NCBI GenBank assembly: GCA_033675545.1
Contig: JAWDGP010007314.1
Location: 124,001-188,000 of the forward strand
DNA from: Elysia crispata
Taxonomy: Eukaryota; Mollusca; Gastropoda; Plakobranchidae
Reading direction: 5' to 3'
DNA length: 64,000 bases
Shown here: positions 1-20,850 of the stretch, piece by piece
How positions within the stretch are numbered: the first letter of the stretch is position 1
Layout: each line of letters begins with the position of its first letter
The notes under the pieces: generated by a model
Databases searched by the model: none
The model's input: only the letters and a program-made list of their open reading frames with translations
Told to the model about the DNA's origin: nothing
Translations under genes and position numbers: made by a program

Positions 1-304
1 CAGCATATTACACGCTGCGACCTTCTTAAATGCACACCTTTAATAAATCACCTATAATAATTTATGATCGATAAAACGGTCATTAATTAAATCGCTTGTG
101 TCATCCATGTTTAGAAAAGAAAAACAAGTTGAAAAAAAAAATCGACAAATCACTGTCCAAAAGGTTGAGAGAACCTGAAAGACTTGAGAAATTTTTTTCT
201 CCACCTACGTAACGCTAATCAACACTAACAAGGCGGGTATTCTCCGTTTCTGTTAGAGGATCCACACAAACAAGACAGCACTCATCCCAGTGAAAAGATC
301 TAAA

Positions 305-440
305 TCCACGCGGCGAGGTAGTCTAGGGAGGGACGGACAGACAGACAGAGCGAGAGAGGGTGAGTGTGAGCTAGCGGGTGGGCCAGAGCGCGTGGTCGAG
401 TGAGCGAAAAACGAGAAGGAAGAGCTCTCGCCCCTTCTAC
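305..440. promoter_or_regulatory. CpG-dense GC-rich patch
   Basis: About a dozen CpG dinucleotides fall within about 130 bp, in a window that is otherwise AT-rich and CpG-poor. The patch holds GCGCG-like and GGCGAG runs and a short GACA/CAGA stretch. Animal promoters and first exons can look like this. No TATA box, initiator or start codon in a convincing context is visible, and the short minus-strand open frames across it are low-complexity. It could equally be a fragment of a GC-rich repeat. Promoter identity is inference only. Confidence 0.22.
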
Positions 441-1800
441 ATTGCCTGGCGCAAAAAATAGGCTCCAGCATACTGCATACAAATACCGCGTAACTTATCG
501 CAGGACTGACAAGACAGCGTAAAGAATGATAGCGTATCTCTCGATCAGAACCCCCTCCAACCCATCCTTGACAACCAAGCCTTTCACTAACCCACTCACC
601 CTCTACTCCTTGTCCATTCTTTCTTACTCAAATTTTCTATTCTGAGATGCGCTATTCTTTTCTCTCCCTTTCCTCCCCCCCCCCTTTTCCATATTCCTAT
701 CCCTATGCCCCAATCAAAACCGGAGTCCCATTGTCGGCAATGCTTGGACTCATCAGAACTTTATGTCCATGAGACGAGAGAGGTCTGGAGTATTCCACTG
801 AAACCAAAATGAAAAAAAAAATGAGGGGCTTTTGAAGACAGACGGGAAATCGCGGGTGGCTTTAGGTAGCATTTAATTTTCACTTATTTCCTGGAAAGAG
901 AGAAGAGCTAATCGAAAGTAACAGAGGAAATTCTGTATAAGAAGAAACAAGTACATAAAGATTACACTCATTGTAATCAAATTTTACTTCTATTTTTACT
1001 GAGTCTGCATCAAAGATCGATAATACATTTATCCCTCAATCGATTTTGTTTGACATCCCAAAATCTAATTTAACTTTATTACGTCATTTGATCACAAAAT
1101 TCGTGTTTACGCTTCCCCTTTTAACTAAATAGCAAATAAAAGGCATGGTCAAAAAATGTTGAGCAGGCGTTACTAATGACGATTCTTAAAAGAATAGGAC
1201 CTATTGTTTTGGTCATAGGAATATATATTTGATCACTATAATTAAACAGTTAGGGAGCTAGAGAAAGGGGGGGGGGGACCCTTCAGCAAAGGCGTGTATG
1301 AGGCAAGTTTGAAACATACCAACTGTGAATAAATTGAAAAGAAAATTGTCCGCAGTTATGTCTGTATTATAAAAGCCAAAAGGAAAAAAAAGAACAGTTA
1401 CACATTCAAATAAAATTAATTAGAGTATAGAGTGTTTGTTAATAAATACTGTGTGGAACTATTGGTCAAGACGGCATTGTGGAGCAACGCCCAAATGTTA
1501 TGGACGAGTTAATAAAACTTTTGTGTAAAAAGCAAGTGTGAGAACATAGATAGAGAGATAAATTTTGAAGGAGGCAAAGAGGAGAAATAAAGAGAAAGAG
1601 GATAAGAAGGGATGGAAAAATGTCTAGATATTGAGAGTAGTGAGAGAAAAGAGAAAATAATAAACCGAGGGGAGAGAGAGAAATCGGGAAAGGAAGAGTA
1701 AGAATTAATATAAGATATGAGATGAGATGCTATCTCAAAAAGAAGAGTAAAGAAGAGAGATAATAGAAGACATTTGAGGAAGCACAAGAGAGGGAAAGAC
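441..1800. other. Non-coding AT-rich DNA, purine-rich at the end
   Basis: No gene is recognised. There are homopolymer runs (C at about 674, an 11-G run at 1267-1277). From about 1540 the plus strand becomes increasingly purine-rich and leads into the (GA)n array. Short minus-strand frames here are Ser/Leu/Phe-rich translations of that purine-rich DNA. Confidence 0.6.
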
Positions 1801-1816
1801 GAGAGAGGGAGAGAGA

Positions 1817-1880
<64 letters not shown>
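1801..1880. repeat. (GA)n microsatellite
   Basis: Near-perfect GA dinucleotide array, with GGGA interruptions in the first 30 bp and a pure run after that. The flank on both sides is imperfect GA, suggesting an older, larger array that has decayed at its edges. Confidence 0.95.
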
Positions 1881-1882
<2 letters not shown>

Positions 1883-2148
1883 CTCGAAGTAGAGAGAGAA
1901 AGCAGACGATCAGAGAGACAAAGAGAAAAAAAAGTTAAGATAGAGAGATAATTTGACTTTGAATTTCGTTTTATTTTATTTCTAACAGTTGATAAATTAG
2001 GCTCATTGCCTTTTTTCATTTCCTCTCTTTTTCCCTTCCCGCCAGAAGTAATGAATTAGGGAGGGACAGACAGGTGGCTGAAACGAGGGTATAGGCTACG
2101 AGATATGTATATAAAAAGAAGTGGAACAAAATAATAAGACATATAGGA

Positions 2149-2262
<114 letters not shown>

Positions 2263-2835
2263 AAGGAATAGATATACAATTTTTTAACTACGGAATAAAT
2301 AATGCAACCAAGAATTTAAGGTATAACCTTTTTTGCATTTCTACTGAGAGAGATAGAGTTAGATAGATAGATAGAAAGGGGAGGGAGGGGGGAAGAGAAG
2401 GCTTTTGGTTGAGGTGTGAAGAAGCACGAAAATAAAAAAGTACATTACAAATGAGTACACTTTATACATTTTCTGGCTCCACAGAAACTCAAAGGGGGTG
2501 GAAATGTTAACTGTCATTTTTGATTGAGAGAATCAAGTTGAGAGACTCTTGAGGAGTGGTGAAATACACAACTGAACGACGTGGGCTGGCTGGCAATAAC
2601 AGTCTGTGGGGAGCAGGTGCGCAGAAGGATATGAAACTAAAATGATAAATAAAAACTGTCACAAAATTAACATTTTTAATATTTAATTCCAAGATCAGTA
2701 TCGCTAACTTCCCTCATGCAAGTGTTTCTTCTTGCTGCTGTTCTTACTAGTAGTAGTCACTAAAAGTATCACAGAGGATGCTATGATTATAACTAATGTT
2801 GTTACCGCTACTACAACTGACATTTCAATACATTT

Positions 2836-3076
<241 letters not shown>

Positions 3077-5724
3077 TTAATGTTACTTCTACTGCTACTA
3101 TTAAGGTAGCGCTATCTATCAACGACTGCTATTATTGCTAACGACTACTTTTGTTGTTTTCGTCAAGACATTTACAAAATCCAAGACAATGATGAAACTA
3201 GAAATTAGATGGCTCATTTTGGTACCACTGCCGTCCGCGGACCAGCTCAAATTGCGCCACTTTAAAAATCAGGCCTATTTTTATTGGTAATTGCATCATA
3301 TTATCAAGGTAACCTAAGGATAGCAAAATTATATTCATAAAAGAAAAAAAAACTGCATAGATAAATGGAAACCTTAAAGTTAAAGGAAGGTTACGAGAAA
3401 TGATTTAGAAGAAACTGGTTTTCAAATAAAATAATGCACGATGTAAGTGGAAAAAAAATATTGACAGAAAAGTAACTATAAATCTAGAGGAACAAATGAA
3501 AAGACTGGAATATACAACGATACGGAAATATGTGTTGGTTAAGAAAACTGACGAATGAGGATAAATGAATGAAGTTGTCGAATTGAAGACGTGGAATGTG
3601 TATAAATAAGAAGAGAATAAGTTATTTACAAGTCAGAGGAGTTTGTAATAAACAAGCAGCAATTTCAATAATGTATATGTAAATATAAAGAATATAAAAC
3701 GTTACAAAAGAATAAAGGAAAAAAATAAAGAAAAAAATCTTTTTTGCACTGCTATTTTTCTAAAATTCGATTCTTAGATAAAGATCTGAGTCCAATTTTT
3801 TGGAAGTAATTTTATGTTTTTTTCCTAATTTCTTTTTATCTATATCCTAAGAGATAGCTCAGATTTATTTCAATACTATCTTTCCCAAAACCACTCAACG
3901 TACAAGAATGAAGTTTAATGAGCTTTGAACTGCTAAAGGTAAGAAAAAAAAACTGAATTTGGACACTGATCAGAATGCCCTTGAAAATTCATCGTATCTT
4001 TTCGAATGAATCTCAACCATTGCGAGGAATAGCAAATCAAGGGGCTCGACGCAAACTCCGTGTTGTAGGTGGACTGGTGATAGCATAATACACAAAGTGG
4101 CACCTAAGGCTAGCGTTTGAGCTATCTTGTGCAGATTTTAGAGCATTCAGATCTAGCTCTAGAATAGTCTAGTTTACAATTATTTTGCATAAAACAGAGG
4201 CCGAAAGGTCTGAAAGTTAATAAAAATATTTGACAAAGAATAGATATTGTGACAACAAGATGCTTCAATTAGGTATGTTATGGATTAATGTCTAGATTCT
4301 GTAGATCTAAATTACAAGCCGAGTAGAAACCTCACATTTCAAGAAAAGGGAACGGGAAAACAATCTCTCCCGACAATTTTATTAAAACAATCAACTAGTC
4401 TATATCCATAACATTGTATACTCAGAAACTTTCCAAAATAAAAATCAATTCGAAACCATTATTTTCTCAGTTATTATTCTCTGCATTTTAAACGAAGTGA
4501 AGATATTAAGTAAAAAAATGTTTTGTATGAAGTATTTCATCTTAGAATCATATTCTTTGCTTATAAATTTTTTTATGAACATGGCACATAACTTTAATTG
4601 AATTCAAATTTATGCGAACATACAACATTGTATACTAAGAAGTTTTGGAAAAAGTCGACCTCAAATCATCACAACTTTGTTTCAAATTAAATCTGTATTT
4701 TATATTATAAGCTTATTTTAAAAATTCTTAACGTAAGAATGAGTACCTCGTTAGAGACCATAAAATATACAAAAGAAGCGGTTAGAACCAGTGTCTGGTT
4801 TCAATGAAAATATCAACTAATAGAGATAGCGGTGATAATAAGAATTCCTCTTTGGTTTGGTTGTTTTTTTTTCTTCACTAGAGACCACTTTTTCACCAGA
4901 TCAGGGATGTTCACTACATTATACCTTTTGTAGATAACATCAGCACCACATTAAAAGAAAAATTATGGCCGTGGTTATTTAAATGAGGACTGCGTGAGAC
5001 AAGTCTTTCGATTTTGTTTACTTTTTGCTAGAGATCGCTACTCCATTTTTAACAGAAAGAATGCCTCCTTAGGAACACATATCAGAAGACTGAACATTTT
5101 TCAAGGTTCTGTGCATTTTAAAGCTGCAAACGTAAAGGCTCTGGAGCGGTTGTAAAGTTTGCTTTTCTTCAACAAAGATGTCTTCCTCGTCCCGCTCATT
5201 TGAACGGAGAATCATGCTCGTGATTGTACGTTCCGCGGGTCTTAGTTTAAAGTGCTGGAAAACAAAATCGTTGACCATTCAAAGGAGATGGACAAAATAC
5301 ATTCATGCGAGACTCAATTTTAAATATAGAAATCTATAAAACTAATCCATTAATCCATCTCCTGGGAGATAGCGTTTCGACTGCACTTCCTCTCTCGAGG
5401 GAATACGCGGCATGTATAAATGGGCCAAGAAAGATGAAAAGTTCACTCCCACACTCAGAATAAACCTTTTAAAAAGTGTTTCTCTAAAATTTTTAAATCA
5501 ATTGTATTTACGAAGTAAAGCGAAGAGAACCAAAACCATTGTCATTCGGCTAGGAAAAAAATTACTCCCACGCTTCAAAAAGATTTTTTTTTCTAAAACT
5601 ATTAAAGGTAAAAGAGCCGAAAACGTTTTGACATCCATCCCTCTAATGGTTTGAAATTGTAAAAATAGTTTTTCCCTTTTCTACAAATTTTTCTAAAAAC
5701 TGGCTCCTTCAGAACAATTAGAAA
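3077..5724. other. Non-coding AT-rich DNA
   Basis: No gene is recognised over about 2.6 kb. The sequence is low GC with many A and T homopolymers. A weak tRNA-like stretch at about 4070-4125 is noted under rejected items. Open frames at 5069-5278 (minus) and 5412-5654 (plus) are short, match no family I know and have no splice or start context that sets them apart. Confidence 0.6.
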
Positions 5725-5725
5725 T

Positions 5726-5791
<66 letters not shown>

Positions 5792-5812
5792 CGAGAGAGA
5801 GAGAGAGAGAAA
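5725..5812. repeat. (GA)n microsatellite
   Basis: About 85 bp of GA with a few AAAG or GCGA interruptions toward the 3' side. It is followed by imperfect GA/GGGA purine sequence to about 5860. Minus-strand Leu/Ser frames here come from the repeat. Confidence 0.95.
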
Positions 5813-6249
5813 GATAAATAGAGAGAGACAGAGGGAGGGAGAAAGCACAAGAGACAGTGAGCAGAGAAATCTAAAATCTTGCAAGTCAAAGATAGAAAGA
5901 AAGGAAACGTATGCGTAAAAAAAAAAAAATTGAAGTCAGAGTTAAGTTTATTATTCCACGTTGACTAATCTTAGCCTTTCGGCTTGAGTGAGTCTAGGCG
6001 CTGCTGTCTAAGACAGGTAAAGAGGAAAGAGTGGCTGCAGAATACATCGATGGTATAAGAGATGGGTGTTAATTCGTAAAAAATATTTTTTTTTAAAATT
6101 AGAAAAATAAGAACTATGTCTTTCAATCGAAAATATCTTTTAATAATATTTTATCTACCACAATTGCTACCTTCATACTGACAACGTTAACTAAAACTAC
6201 TATTTCTGTCGTATCACTATTGCCGCTGCTGCTGCTGATACTACTAGTA

Positions 6250-6432
<183 letters not shown>

Positions 6433-8842
6433 TCACCATCATCACCACCAAAAATACTAATTTCTCCACCATTACACCTATGTTACAAGTAATTTAATTG
6501 TTGCCACTGCACTTACATCTAGTGGTGCCGCTATTAGTGCTAATGCAGCTATTATAATTTCTATATTTCTAGAACAGCCTCACTCCAGACCTTGATCAAA
6601 AAGATTCGTAAATCTGTTTTGAATCGTTATATGTAATCGAAATTATAATGTGCAAAGAGAACTATTCCCTCTATTAAACAAGTCACATACATTGATCTGA
6701 GTCAATATAAAGGTAATTGAATCGGCCTTCTAAAGTTATATTATTTGTGTATAAAGCACACCTCACCTCCAAAATAATGATTAAGCTAAGGCTACATAGA
6801 ACAGATTAGACATATCTCTTGACCGGTCAAGTAGAATTGAATTTAAAAAAAAAAAATCACCGTGTGCAACAGCTTGCTCCCTGGCGCAGATCAATAATAT
6901 GCAAGAAAGTAAATAAAAAAACATCGGCCGTCTGCTCGGAAAGCGGCCACGATGCTTATCAAGTTATCTGGTCTCCCCTTTAGAATTGTAATAAAGACGT
7001 AATGATTTGAAAGTAAAATTAAAAAAAAAAAAATAGCATATCAGAAAAAGTTCAGCAAGCCTTATATAATTACTTGCTCCACGCGAAATCGTATTCCGCC
7101 CACTATGAAATACGAGTTTGGTTTGTCTTATTGACTGGTTGTTTGATATAGCCCTTTCGCATCAAATGAGCTAGATGGTATAGGGCTCCAATGTTCTTGC
7201 GGACATGCGAACTTGCTAGTCCCATAGACAATTAATGTGGCTAAAGAAAATTTATAAAACTATGACAGAATTCACTCTCTGTCGTACAGAAAAGGAAAAG
7301 AAGACGCTCAAATGAATTTAAAAAAAAAATCCTCATGGAAATACATAAATAAAACTAAATAGCTAAAAAAGACGGTTATAACCCTGAAAACATCATTTAT
7401 CTCGCGCCGTCGGACAAATATGATTCCCATCTTTCGATTACGATTATTTTTACTTGGTCTACAAGCAACTCTCATAAAGATTAGAGTGCAAGATTCTACT
7501 GATTAAATGCACAAGTGCAGAACAGAGAAACGGCCGGTGGCTGTTGGGTTTAGAACGTTCGTCCTAGTAATCGTACTAGGAAACTTTTTCGCGAGTTCGT
7601 GACCAATACCATCAATAGTTTAGTTTATAGCTCTCTTCTCTTTAACTTGGCCCTGCCTGACTGAGGCTTGAGTTTAATAAGCAAAACGATCTGAATTCAC
7701 CGTAATGTGGACAATCTATATAAAACAAAGAACAAATAAAAAATGAAAAAATGAGACAGAATCAGACTCGACCTCAAAATTTACAACACCTTCCTCGCCT
7801 GGCCAAGAGCGTCGAAAAAAAATATTGATTTTTGAACTGGAAAAAAACAACCCAACCCAAAAGGGTAGTTCTTACACAAATAAGCTTACGACCTTGACTC
7901 AGCGGGAGAACGCAAAAGAAAGTTTAAAAAAAAAGAAAATATCTTTAGGGCCTAAGTGACTACGAACGGAGCAATAAGATTCTTAAAAAAGACAAAATAT
8001 TTCTTGCTTTTAGCGCCGTAAAAATCTTTGCGCTGATCTCATTCTAAGCTTGTCTATTTTAATACGTTTCTAGCACATGGAGCGCTCAAGAAAGGAACTC
8101 ATATACAGACATGAAAGCTCGAAATCCGTGGAGTTAGTAAAAGTGCCATTTTTGAAATCGCGTGATCAGAGCAGTAACTTAACAGAAGACTGAATTGCTC
8201 CGCCACTCTTCTAATATTTGCCGAGGTGCCGATTTCAACAATTTTTGGCACCCCGGACTTTTTTGATATTCTTAAGAAATGCAAATATCTGTGGCTTTGA
8301 CTAGAAATTGTTGAAGAAGAAAATTAAAATCATAAATGCGAAAGAAAATAATACTTTTTGATAAATATTATTTTCTCAAGCGTGTGCACCAAAGTCAACC
8401 TCAAAGTTACAAAAGGAATTTTTTTTTATTTCTTTTTGTCTGTGTATATTGTTGTTCGCTGTTCAGCTCTACGGTGATGGGAGATCAAGCGAACCAATTC
8501 CGGAAATTATCAAATCATGACTTGCTTAGAGTTACTTTGGAACTACTTAGCATTGCTTTGACTTTTTGGACAATAAATAAGAGCAGTATGATTTGTTATT
8601 TATTATGCTTTTGTCATTTGATCTCTTTCGGTGCCCTTTCCTTTGTTCGACTTCTCCTAAACCACTTGGCTCTGCACTACGTACATTGTACCGAGATAAC
8701 ATTTTTACGTACTTTTTAAAGGGTACATCCTACTTAAGTACCTAGTAACCTTCTCTTTCTGTTATTGAGAATTTAAAGAGAAAAACAACCTTGTGCCTCT
8801 AGCGATCCAATCTATTAGTGTCAGCATATCGGAGGGATAAAC
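6433..8842. other. Non-coding AT-rich DNA
   Basis: No gene is supported. Small symmetrical elements are present: a 14-bp palindrome at 6818-6831 and a 7-bp stem with a 4-base loop at 7563-7580, both of a size expected by chance. The longest open frame is 8336-8719 (plus, 127 codons). It is hydrophobic but has no recognisable domain and is treated under rejected items. Confidence 0.55.
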
Positions 8843-15740
<6,898 letters not shown>

Positions 15741-15826
<86 letters not shown>

Positions 15827-15872
15827 TGCACATATAAATAAAAAGGTAAATATAAAAGGTTATTGAACACAC

Positions 15873-15938
<66 letters not shown>
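15741..15938. repeat. Compound GA / CAGA / CA / TA microsatellite
   Basis: A (GA)n run of about 83 bp ends at 15823. After about 45 bp of unique sequence come (CAGA)n (about 15873-15900), (CA)n (15901-15922) and (TA)n (15922-15938). Adjacent arrays differ by one base per unit, as expected when substitutions seed new repeat units. The GA-then-CAGA order matches other loci. Confidence 0.95.
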
Positions 15939-18269
15939 TTAGAAAGGTAGACGGAAAGCGTGTAACACAAAAAAGGTGTAGATAGATGGCAGATAGACAT
16001 ACTGACAGTTAGAAAGACAGATTGAAAGACAAACCCATCGATGCATTAAGATAAAGCTTACGTTGAAAAATAAGGAGATAATGAAATGGTTGCCTCTTTA
16101 CTCATCAATAATAAAGTGTCTTGACATTCTTTATTATCTGGTTATTTCTATATTTGTCAAACTGTATAAGTTAAAAAGTATATTTTATTATTCTTTAGAC
16201 TTTCACAAATTCACATTTCAGAAATGAATGTAGAGCTAATAAGGTGATTCATTGATAGGTAAAAATAAGCTCTTGAATATATTCCTATATTCCAGCAATA
16301 ATTGTTCGAAATGCGTAACCATTTTTCTTCGAACCTATAGAAATGGTTGCCTCTTTATTTCTATATCATTCAGATGCATTGTCATAGTATTAATCAGAAA
16401 AAGTGGGATATCAGTTCTGTAGTCCTCAACAACCTGCTTTGGCACACATGATCGGTCGCAAATGTTGCACCAAGTAACTTCCTTAAGTCGCAACCTATGA
16501 CGCTCATCTAGAGCACTATTGTCCTAAGTTATTAAGTCTGTTCTACCTGTGTAAAGAAAGTATGTGCCTTGTTTAGAGCCAGTAATTAAGCCTTGTTCAG
16601 GGGAAGTTACATCATGACTTTTTCTCCCAAGGGTAAAATATTAAATTTTCAAACTATTGTGATATCTCCTACGCATTAAATAAAATTAGTAGTGACCTTT
16701 CAGCTAATTAAACTTCTGAAGTTTTAAAGTTTATAGTGATCAGCAACGAGTGAAAAGCTTTTTTTGTTTTCTCAAACAAAAAGAGCATCGAATCGATCAT
16801 ACCTTTGGATCCTCCCAGTTTCTGAATATGCAAGCATTTCTTCAAATTTTCAGGCAAGACACTATTTTCGCTAATAGGGTAGACATAATTGCAAACCCTA
16901 ACGATAGTTATAATTAAGATTAACTAAACAATAGAACCAAGTTATTAACACTGTAATTGACTTTTATAGGACTTATCTTTAAGGTTATACTTGTATTACT
17001 TTTTGGTCTCTGTGCACAATATATTTATATGCTGAAATACAAAAAGCCTCTATATCCATTTTGAAAAAAAAATGACATAAAATTGGATTTCTTGCTCGCT
17101 AACTCAACTAGTTATGGACAAAGAATAAACCTGCATTCCATAATTGGTAAAAAAAGTGTATCTAGTACTCTTCCTAGTACTTTCCAACACTATCACTGCT
17201 TTTGTTAGCTTTATTTTATTAGATTACTGACCTGAAAAATTGATGCTTATATAATGTTCCGTAATACTAGCTCGTCACTTCCTTGAGTCTAGTTCAATGT
17301 GAAGATCTAATCATTAATCCCAGACTAATGGATTCTAGCAAATAGCATTCCTATCGTTTATCACTCCTATATAATGACCACAGGTCAGCTCGGACCACCG
17401 CACGCCAGACACTAAACCTTCATATGGAAAAAAAAGAGAGAAGTCAGTCTGACGAAAATTAAGACGCCGGCTCAGGCGAGTATGAAATTGAAGATAGATG
17501 AAATTTATAAAAAAAATAGATATGGATTCGTCAGACTTTCTCTCTCTTGCCACTTGCGCTCAAGGCATATCATTTAAGAAACGTAAAAACGAAAACGTTT
17601 CTTTTTGACTAAAAAGATGAAAAGTAGAAGTTCCGATGAATATTAGATTGATTTATCAAAATGCTTTCTACTGATTGGATTAGAGACGAGAGAGGAAGTT
17701 AAAGTTGGAGACAGAAACAAAGAAAAGGAACAAGGATTTCCGTTTTTCCTTTTCTTAAAATTTCAGTTCAGGAATTTAGACAAAATAGTTCACAATAACA
17801 CTATATTTGACAAAATCAACATGTATTTTTATTAAGAAAACATTGACTTAAAATATTCCACCTTCGAACATAGCAAGATTTTACAAGCCAAATTATAAGA
17901 TAAGATTTTGAAGTCATTGATATGGAAGCGTTATTTTTTTCCATTACAAGAAATACTGGTTTCTTGCCTTAGAGCGAAACAATAAATTCTGACTAGTTTT
18001 CTCTTTGCAGTTTATATAATGAAGCTTCAGCTTTAAAACAAGGTTATAGTTTACATTAGATAATACATTACGTTAAACAATTCTTTTTCAGTTGTTTTTT
18101 TTTGTGAAATTCTGAAAAAATCAATACTGAAGTAAAGGAATTTGTGCTATAGAATTTAGCAGGAATACTAATTATTGGCCTTTCCTTTTTGGACGCAACT
18201 TTAAATTATACCCATGAGGAAAATGGACGAGTCGAGGAGAGGCAAGTTTAAAAGGGACGTCTGTTGCTG
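15939..18269. other. Non-coding AT-rich DNA
   Basis: No gene is recognised. An exact 18-bp direct repeat (GAAATGGTTGCCTCTTTA) occurs at 16083-16100 and 16340-16357, suggesting a small old local duplication. The minus-strand frame at 17335-17553 matches no family I know. Confidence 0.55.
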
Positions 18270-18279
18270 AGAGAAAGAG

Positions 18280-18357
<78 letters not shown>
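18270..18357. repeat. (GA)n microsatellite
   Basis: About 85 bp of GA, with AAAG and GGAG interruptions at the 5' edge and a pure core ending at 18357. Confidence 0.95.
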
Positions 18358-18361
<4 letters not shown>

Positions 18362-20839
18362 AGGGAGAAGGCGTGGAGCTAGGGAATATTTAAGAAGCCC
18401 GGACATATACAACGAAGATGCAAAGATGCCTTATTGATTTAGTCCATATTGATTCAATTCAATGTTTTACTGCAAATAAGGTTTCATTTTTTCAATTATA
18501 TTTCTCGTTTTATACGCTGCAAGAACTTCCGCTTACATTATAAAGGAGCTATGTAGGTTTAGTAGGTTTATATTTTGATCACTACATTCAGGGATTGCTC
18601 ATGCACTGAGGATGCACTAAAAAGACAAAAAAAAAAAAAAATCACGCTTAAGAGAAATCGCAATTGGCTAGATATATGCAGGTGTAAAAAGACGTTAGAA
18701 TACTGAGGATTGACTCATGTCTTGGTCCTCCTGGAGGACTTAGAGACCAAAGTTTTTCAGACCGTAAAGCCATTTATTATTATATAAGAAACAGTGTGTT
18801 ATATTTCTGATCATATCCTCCCATAGTCACACATGTGTATGAGGAGATTTACTGAACAGTCTGAAAACGGTTGTAGGCAAGCGTTGTTCCATCTGACATG
18901 CAAAAATGGTTTTTTTCCTCCCCACATGCCTAAGTCGCAATCCTGTAAAAGATAAAGTCCTTTTCAACATTTTGATTGACATTTATATCTGCTTTATTGT
19001 TCTTAAGATATTAAAAGAAAAATTTAAAAAGTAATGTTTAGAGGCGGGTTATGATTAAGTCCTACCAAAAGCAAACATTCACTGCAAAAACCTGGAAAAC
19101 AAAATACAGGCCGTACAATTATATCATTTCTAACAAAAAAGCTTACAATCCAAAAGCGAGTAAAAATCACAGAAAGGCCAAGCAATCATGAAAATGAAGA
19201 TTTCTCTGCCTTGCTCACAAAGCCAAGCGCGTAATTATCTTAAAACGAACCATGTTTTATCCTTCTTATCTTGTTTTCATGTGTTTACCACTTCCTGAAT
19301 GAATGAAAACAAAACGGCAGTCTTCAAGAATGGCATGGCAAAAGTTGCGTAGTCTCAGAATCGGTTCAGATTTTCGTAATTAGGGTTATGACCTCTAGTT
19401 AAATATTCATATGATATGGGTCCATTGCATTATTGATCTCTCTGCGTCTCTCTATTGCGCACGACTGTGAACGAAGCTAGCTAGGGTGTTGGGAGATTCT
19501 TTTGTTTCCAAACAGGAGACGCATAAGTTTTGTAAAACTGCAGCATTGGGTTTTGCACATGCCATCTTTTGGGTTGCTATGCTTTATGTTTGTCAAATTC
19601 CAAAACTGTTCAAGAGATATCACTTTCTCACTGTTTACATTAGGATACTATGTTATCCTTTTTACAACATCATAAAACTCTAATTTGTAAGCGTGAAGCA
19701 GACAATAAAGGAAAATAATACTCTTTCGATTGAATTTATCAAACTACAAATTTATACAGCGCGCATGGGACATTATAATACAATGCAATCTTGAGAAATT
19801 CTAAATATTTCAAGCTCATTGAACTATCTGAAGTATCACTTGCACTTAAGTTTGTTAAATGAAACTCTTACTTTACAAAAGAAATAGGTCCAATTAGTAA
19901 TGACTGGTATCAATTTTCTTTTTCTTATTTTTGTTACTCTTGATTCTAAATAAAAATTTTCCCTCGTGCTTAACGAGTCATGCATGCCATACGTAGAGAC
20001 ACACAAGAGATGGAGATAAGGTTTAGAAAAAACCAGGCTGAGTTGAGAAAATGATTGAAAAAGAAAAAGAAAACAAAACCACAATGCGTAAAACTTAAAC
20101 CAAGAAAAGGTATGGACGAAAACAGGAGCTAGAGGTAATAGTTTGGGCGAGGAATAAAAAGAGAAAAGAACAGCAGATGCAAAAAAAAAATAAAAAAAAA
20201 AATATGAAAAGACAGAAAGAAGCAAATAATCATAAAAGTTGAAGATTCAGTGTACACGCCCTATTTCATTTCATTCTTCTAAATCAACATTGGTTTCCTT
20301 TTCTCTCTAACAAAAAGAATGTTTATCTGTTTCTCTCCAGACTCCAGCATTCTTTAAATCCAGACCCCAGCATCCAGCGTCTACGATATGGTATTGTTCG
20401 ACGAAAAACTCAGGATTCAAAACTACTGGTTTAATATGAAGTGCATCCGCGGCGGATGTTTGATATCCCAATAAAATATCTAGGTTAGACTTATGATACT
20501 TATTGCGTTCATTGATCTCGTACTTCACATGCTTCCTTTGATTCATTCCTGATTAAAAACTACCTGAATTGATAATAGGAAAAATAAGCGAGGTAATTCG
20601 AACAAGCTAGACATGGATAAAGTACCCGCAATTTCATTATTCCTTCGTTTGCAGTTGTTTGCAGTTGTGTATTGCATATACAGCTACATAATGATTATAT
20701 TCAAATCAAGTTGAATTATTTTATAGAGAAAATGCTTTTCCTCATATTGTAGGCAGTAAGGCCTTTTCAATAAAATTTAAATCTTATAAAGTTTAGACTG
20801 TTCAAGGTTCTTTTTAAAAATCTGTGATATATTTCAGCC
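18358..20839. other. Non-coding AT-rich DNA upstream of the RT fragment
   Basis: No gene is supported. The 129-codon minus-strand frame at 19836-20225 starts with a Phe-rich stretch and overlaps A-rich DNA; it has no recognisable domain. A 14-bp near-exact direct repeat lies at 20337-20350 and 20360-20373. There is no trace of an apurinic endonuclease domain upstream of the reverse transcriptase. Confidence 0.55.
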
Positions 20840-20850
20840 TAAAATAAACA
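20840..20850 (+). repeat. Putative target-site duplication, left copy
   Basis: TAAAATAAACA, identical to the 11 bp at 22376-22386. It sits exactly where homology to reverse transcriptase begins. Its first three bases are an in-frame TAA, so the RT frame is closed immediately upstream of the element. Confidence 0.6.

Noticed and set aside
2378-2392. G-rich run with GGGG, GGG and GGGGGG tracts as a possible quadruplex.
   Set aside because: Only three separated G-tracts; a fourth would need a zero-length loop. It also lies in a decayed purine repeat.
4070-4125. tRNA-like stretch (GTGGACTGGTGATAGCATAA with a GCGTTTGAGCT downstream).
   Set aside because: The A-box match is weak, the B box is poor and the spacing slightly short, so it is not strong enough to list as a SINE head.
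6818-6831. Perfect 14-bp palindrome CTTGACCGGTCAAG, and the stem-loop at 7563-7580.
   Set aside because: Symmetrical words of this size are expected by chance in 64 kb, and neither has a partner or context.
8336-8719. 127-codon plus-strand open frame with hydrophobic segments.
   Set aside because: In DNA this AT-rich a frame of this length is expected about once or less by chance in 64 kb (my rough estimate). No domain, splice border or promoter is seen, and there is no clear composition shift from its flanks.
19836-20225. 129-codon minus-strand open frame.
   Set aside because: It is Phe/Ser-rich because it reads A-rich DNA on the opposite strand. No recognisable domain, and the length is near chance expectation.
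20337-20373. 14-bp near-repeat CCAGACYCCAGCAT twice in 37 bp.
   Set aside because: Too short and isolated to assign to any element.
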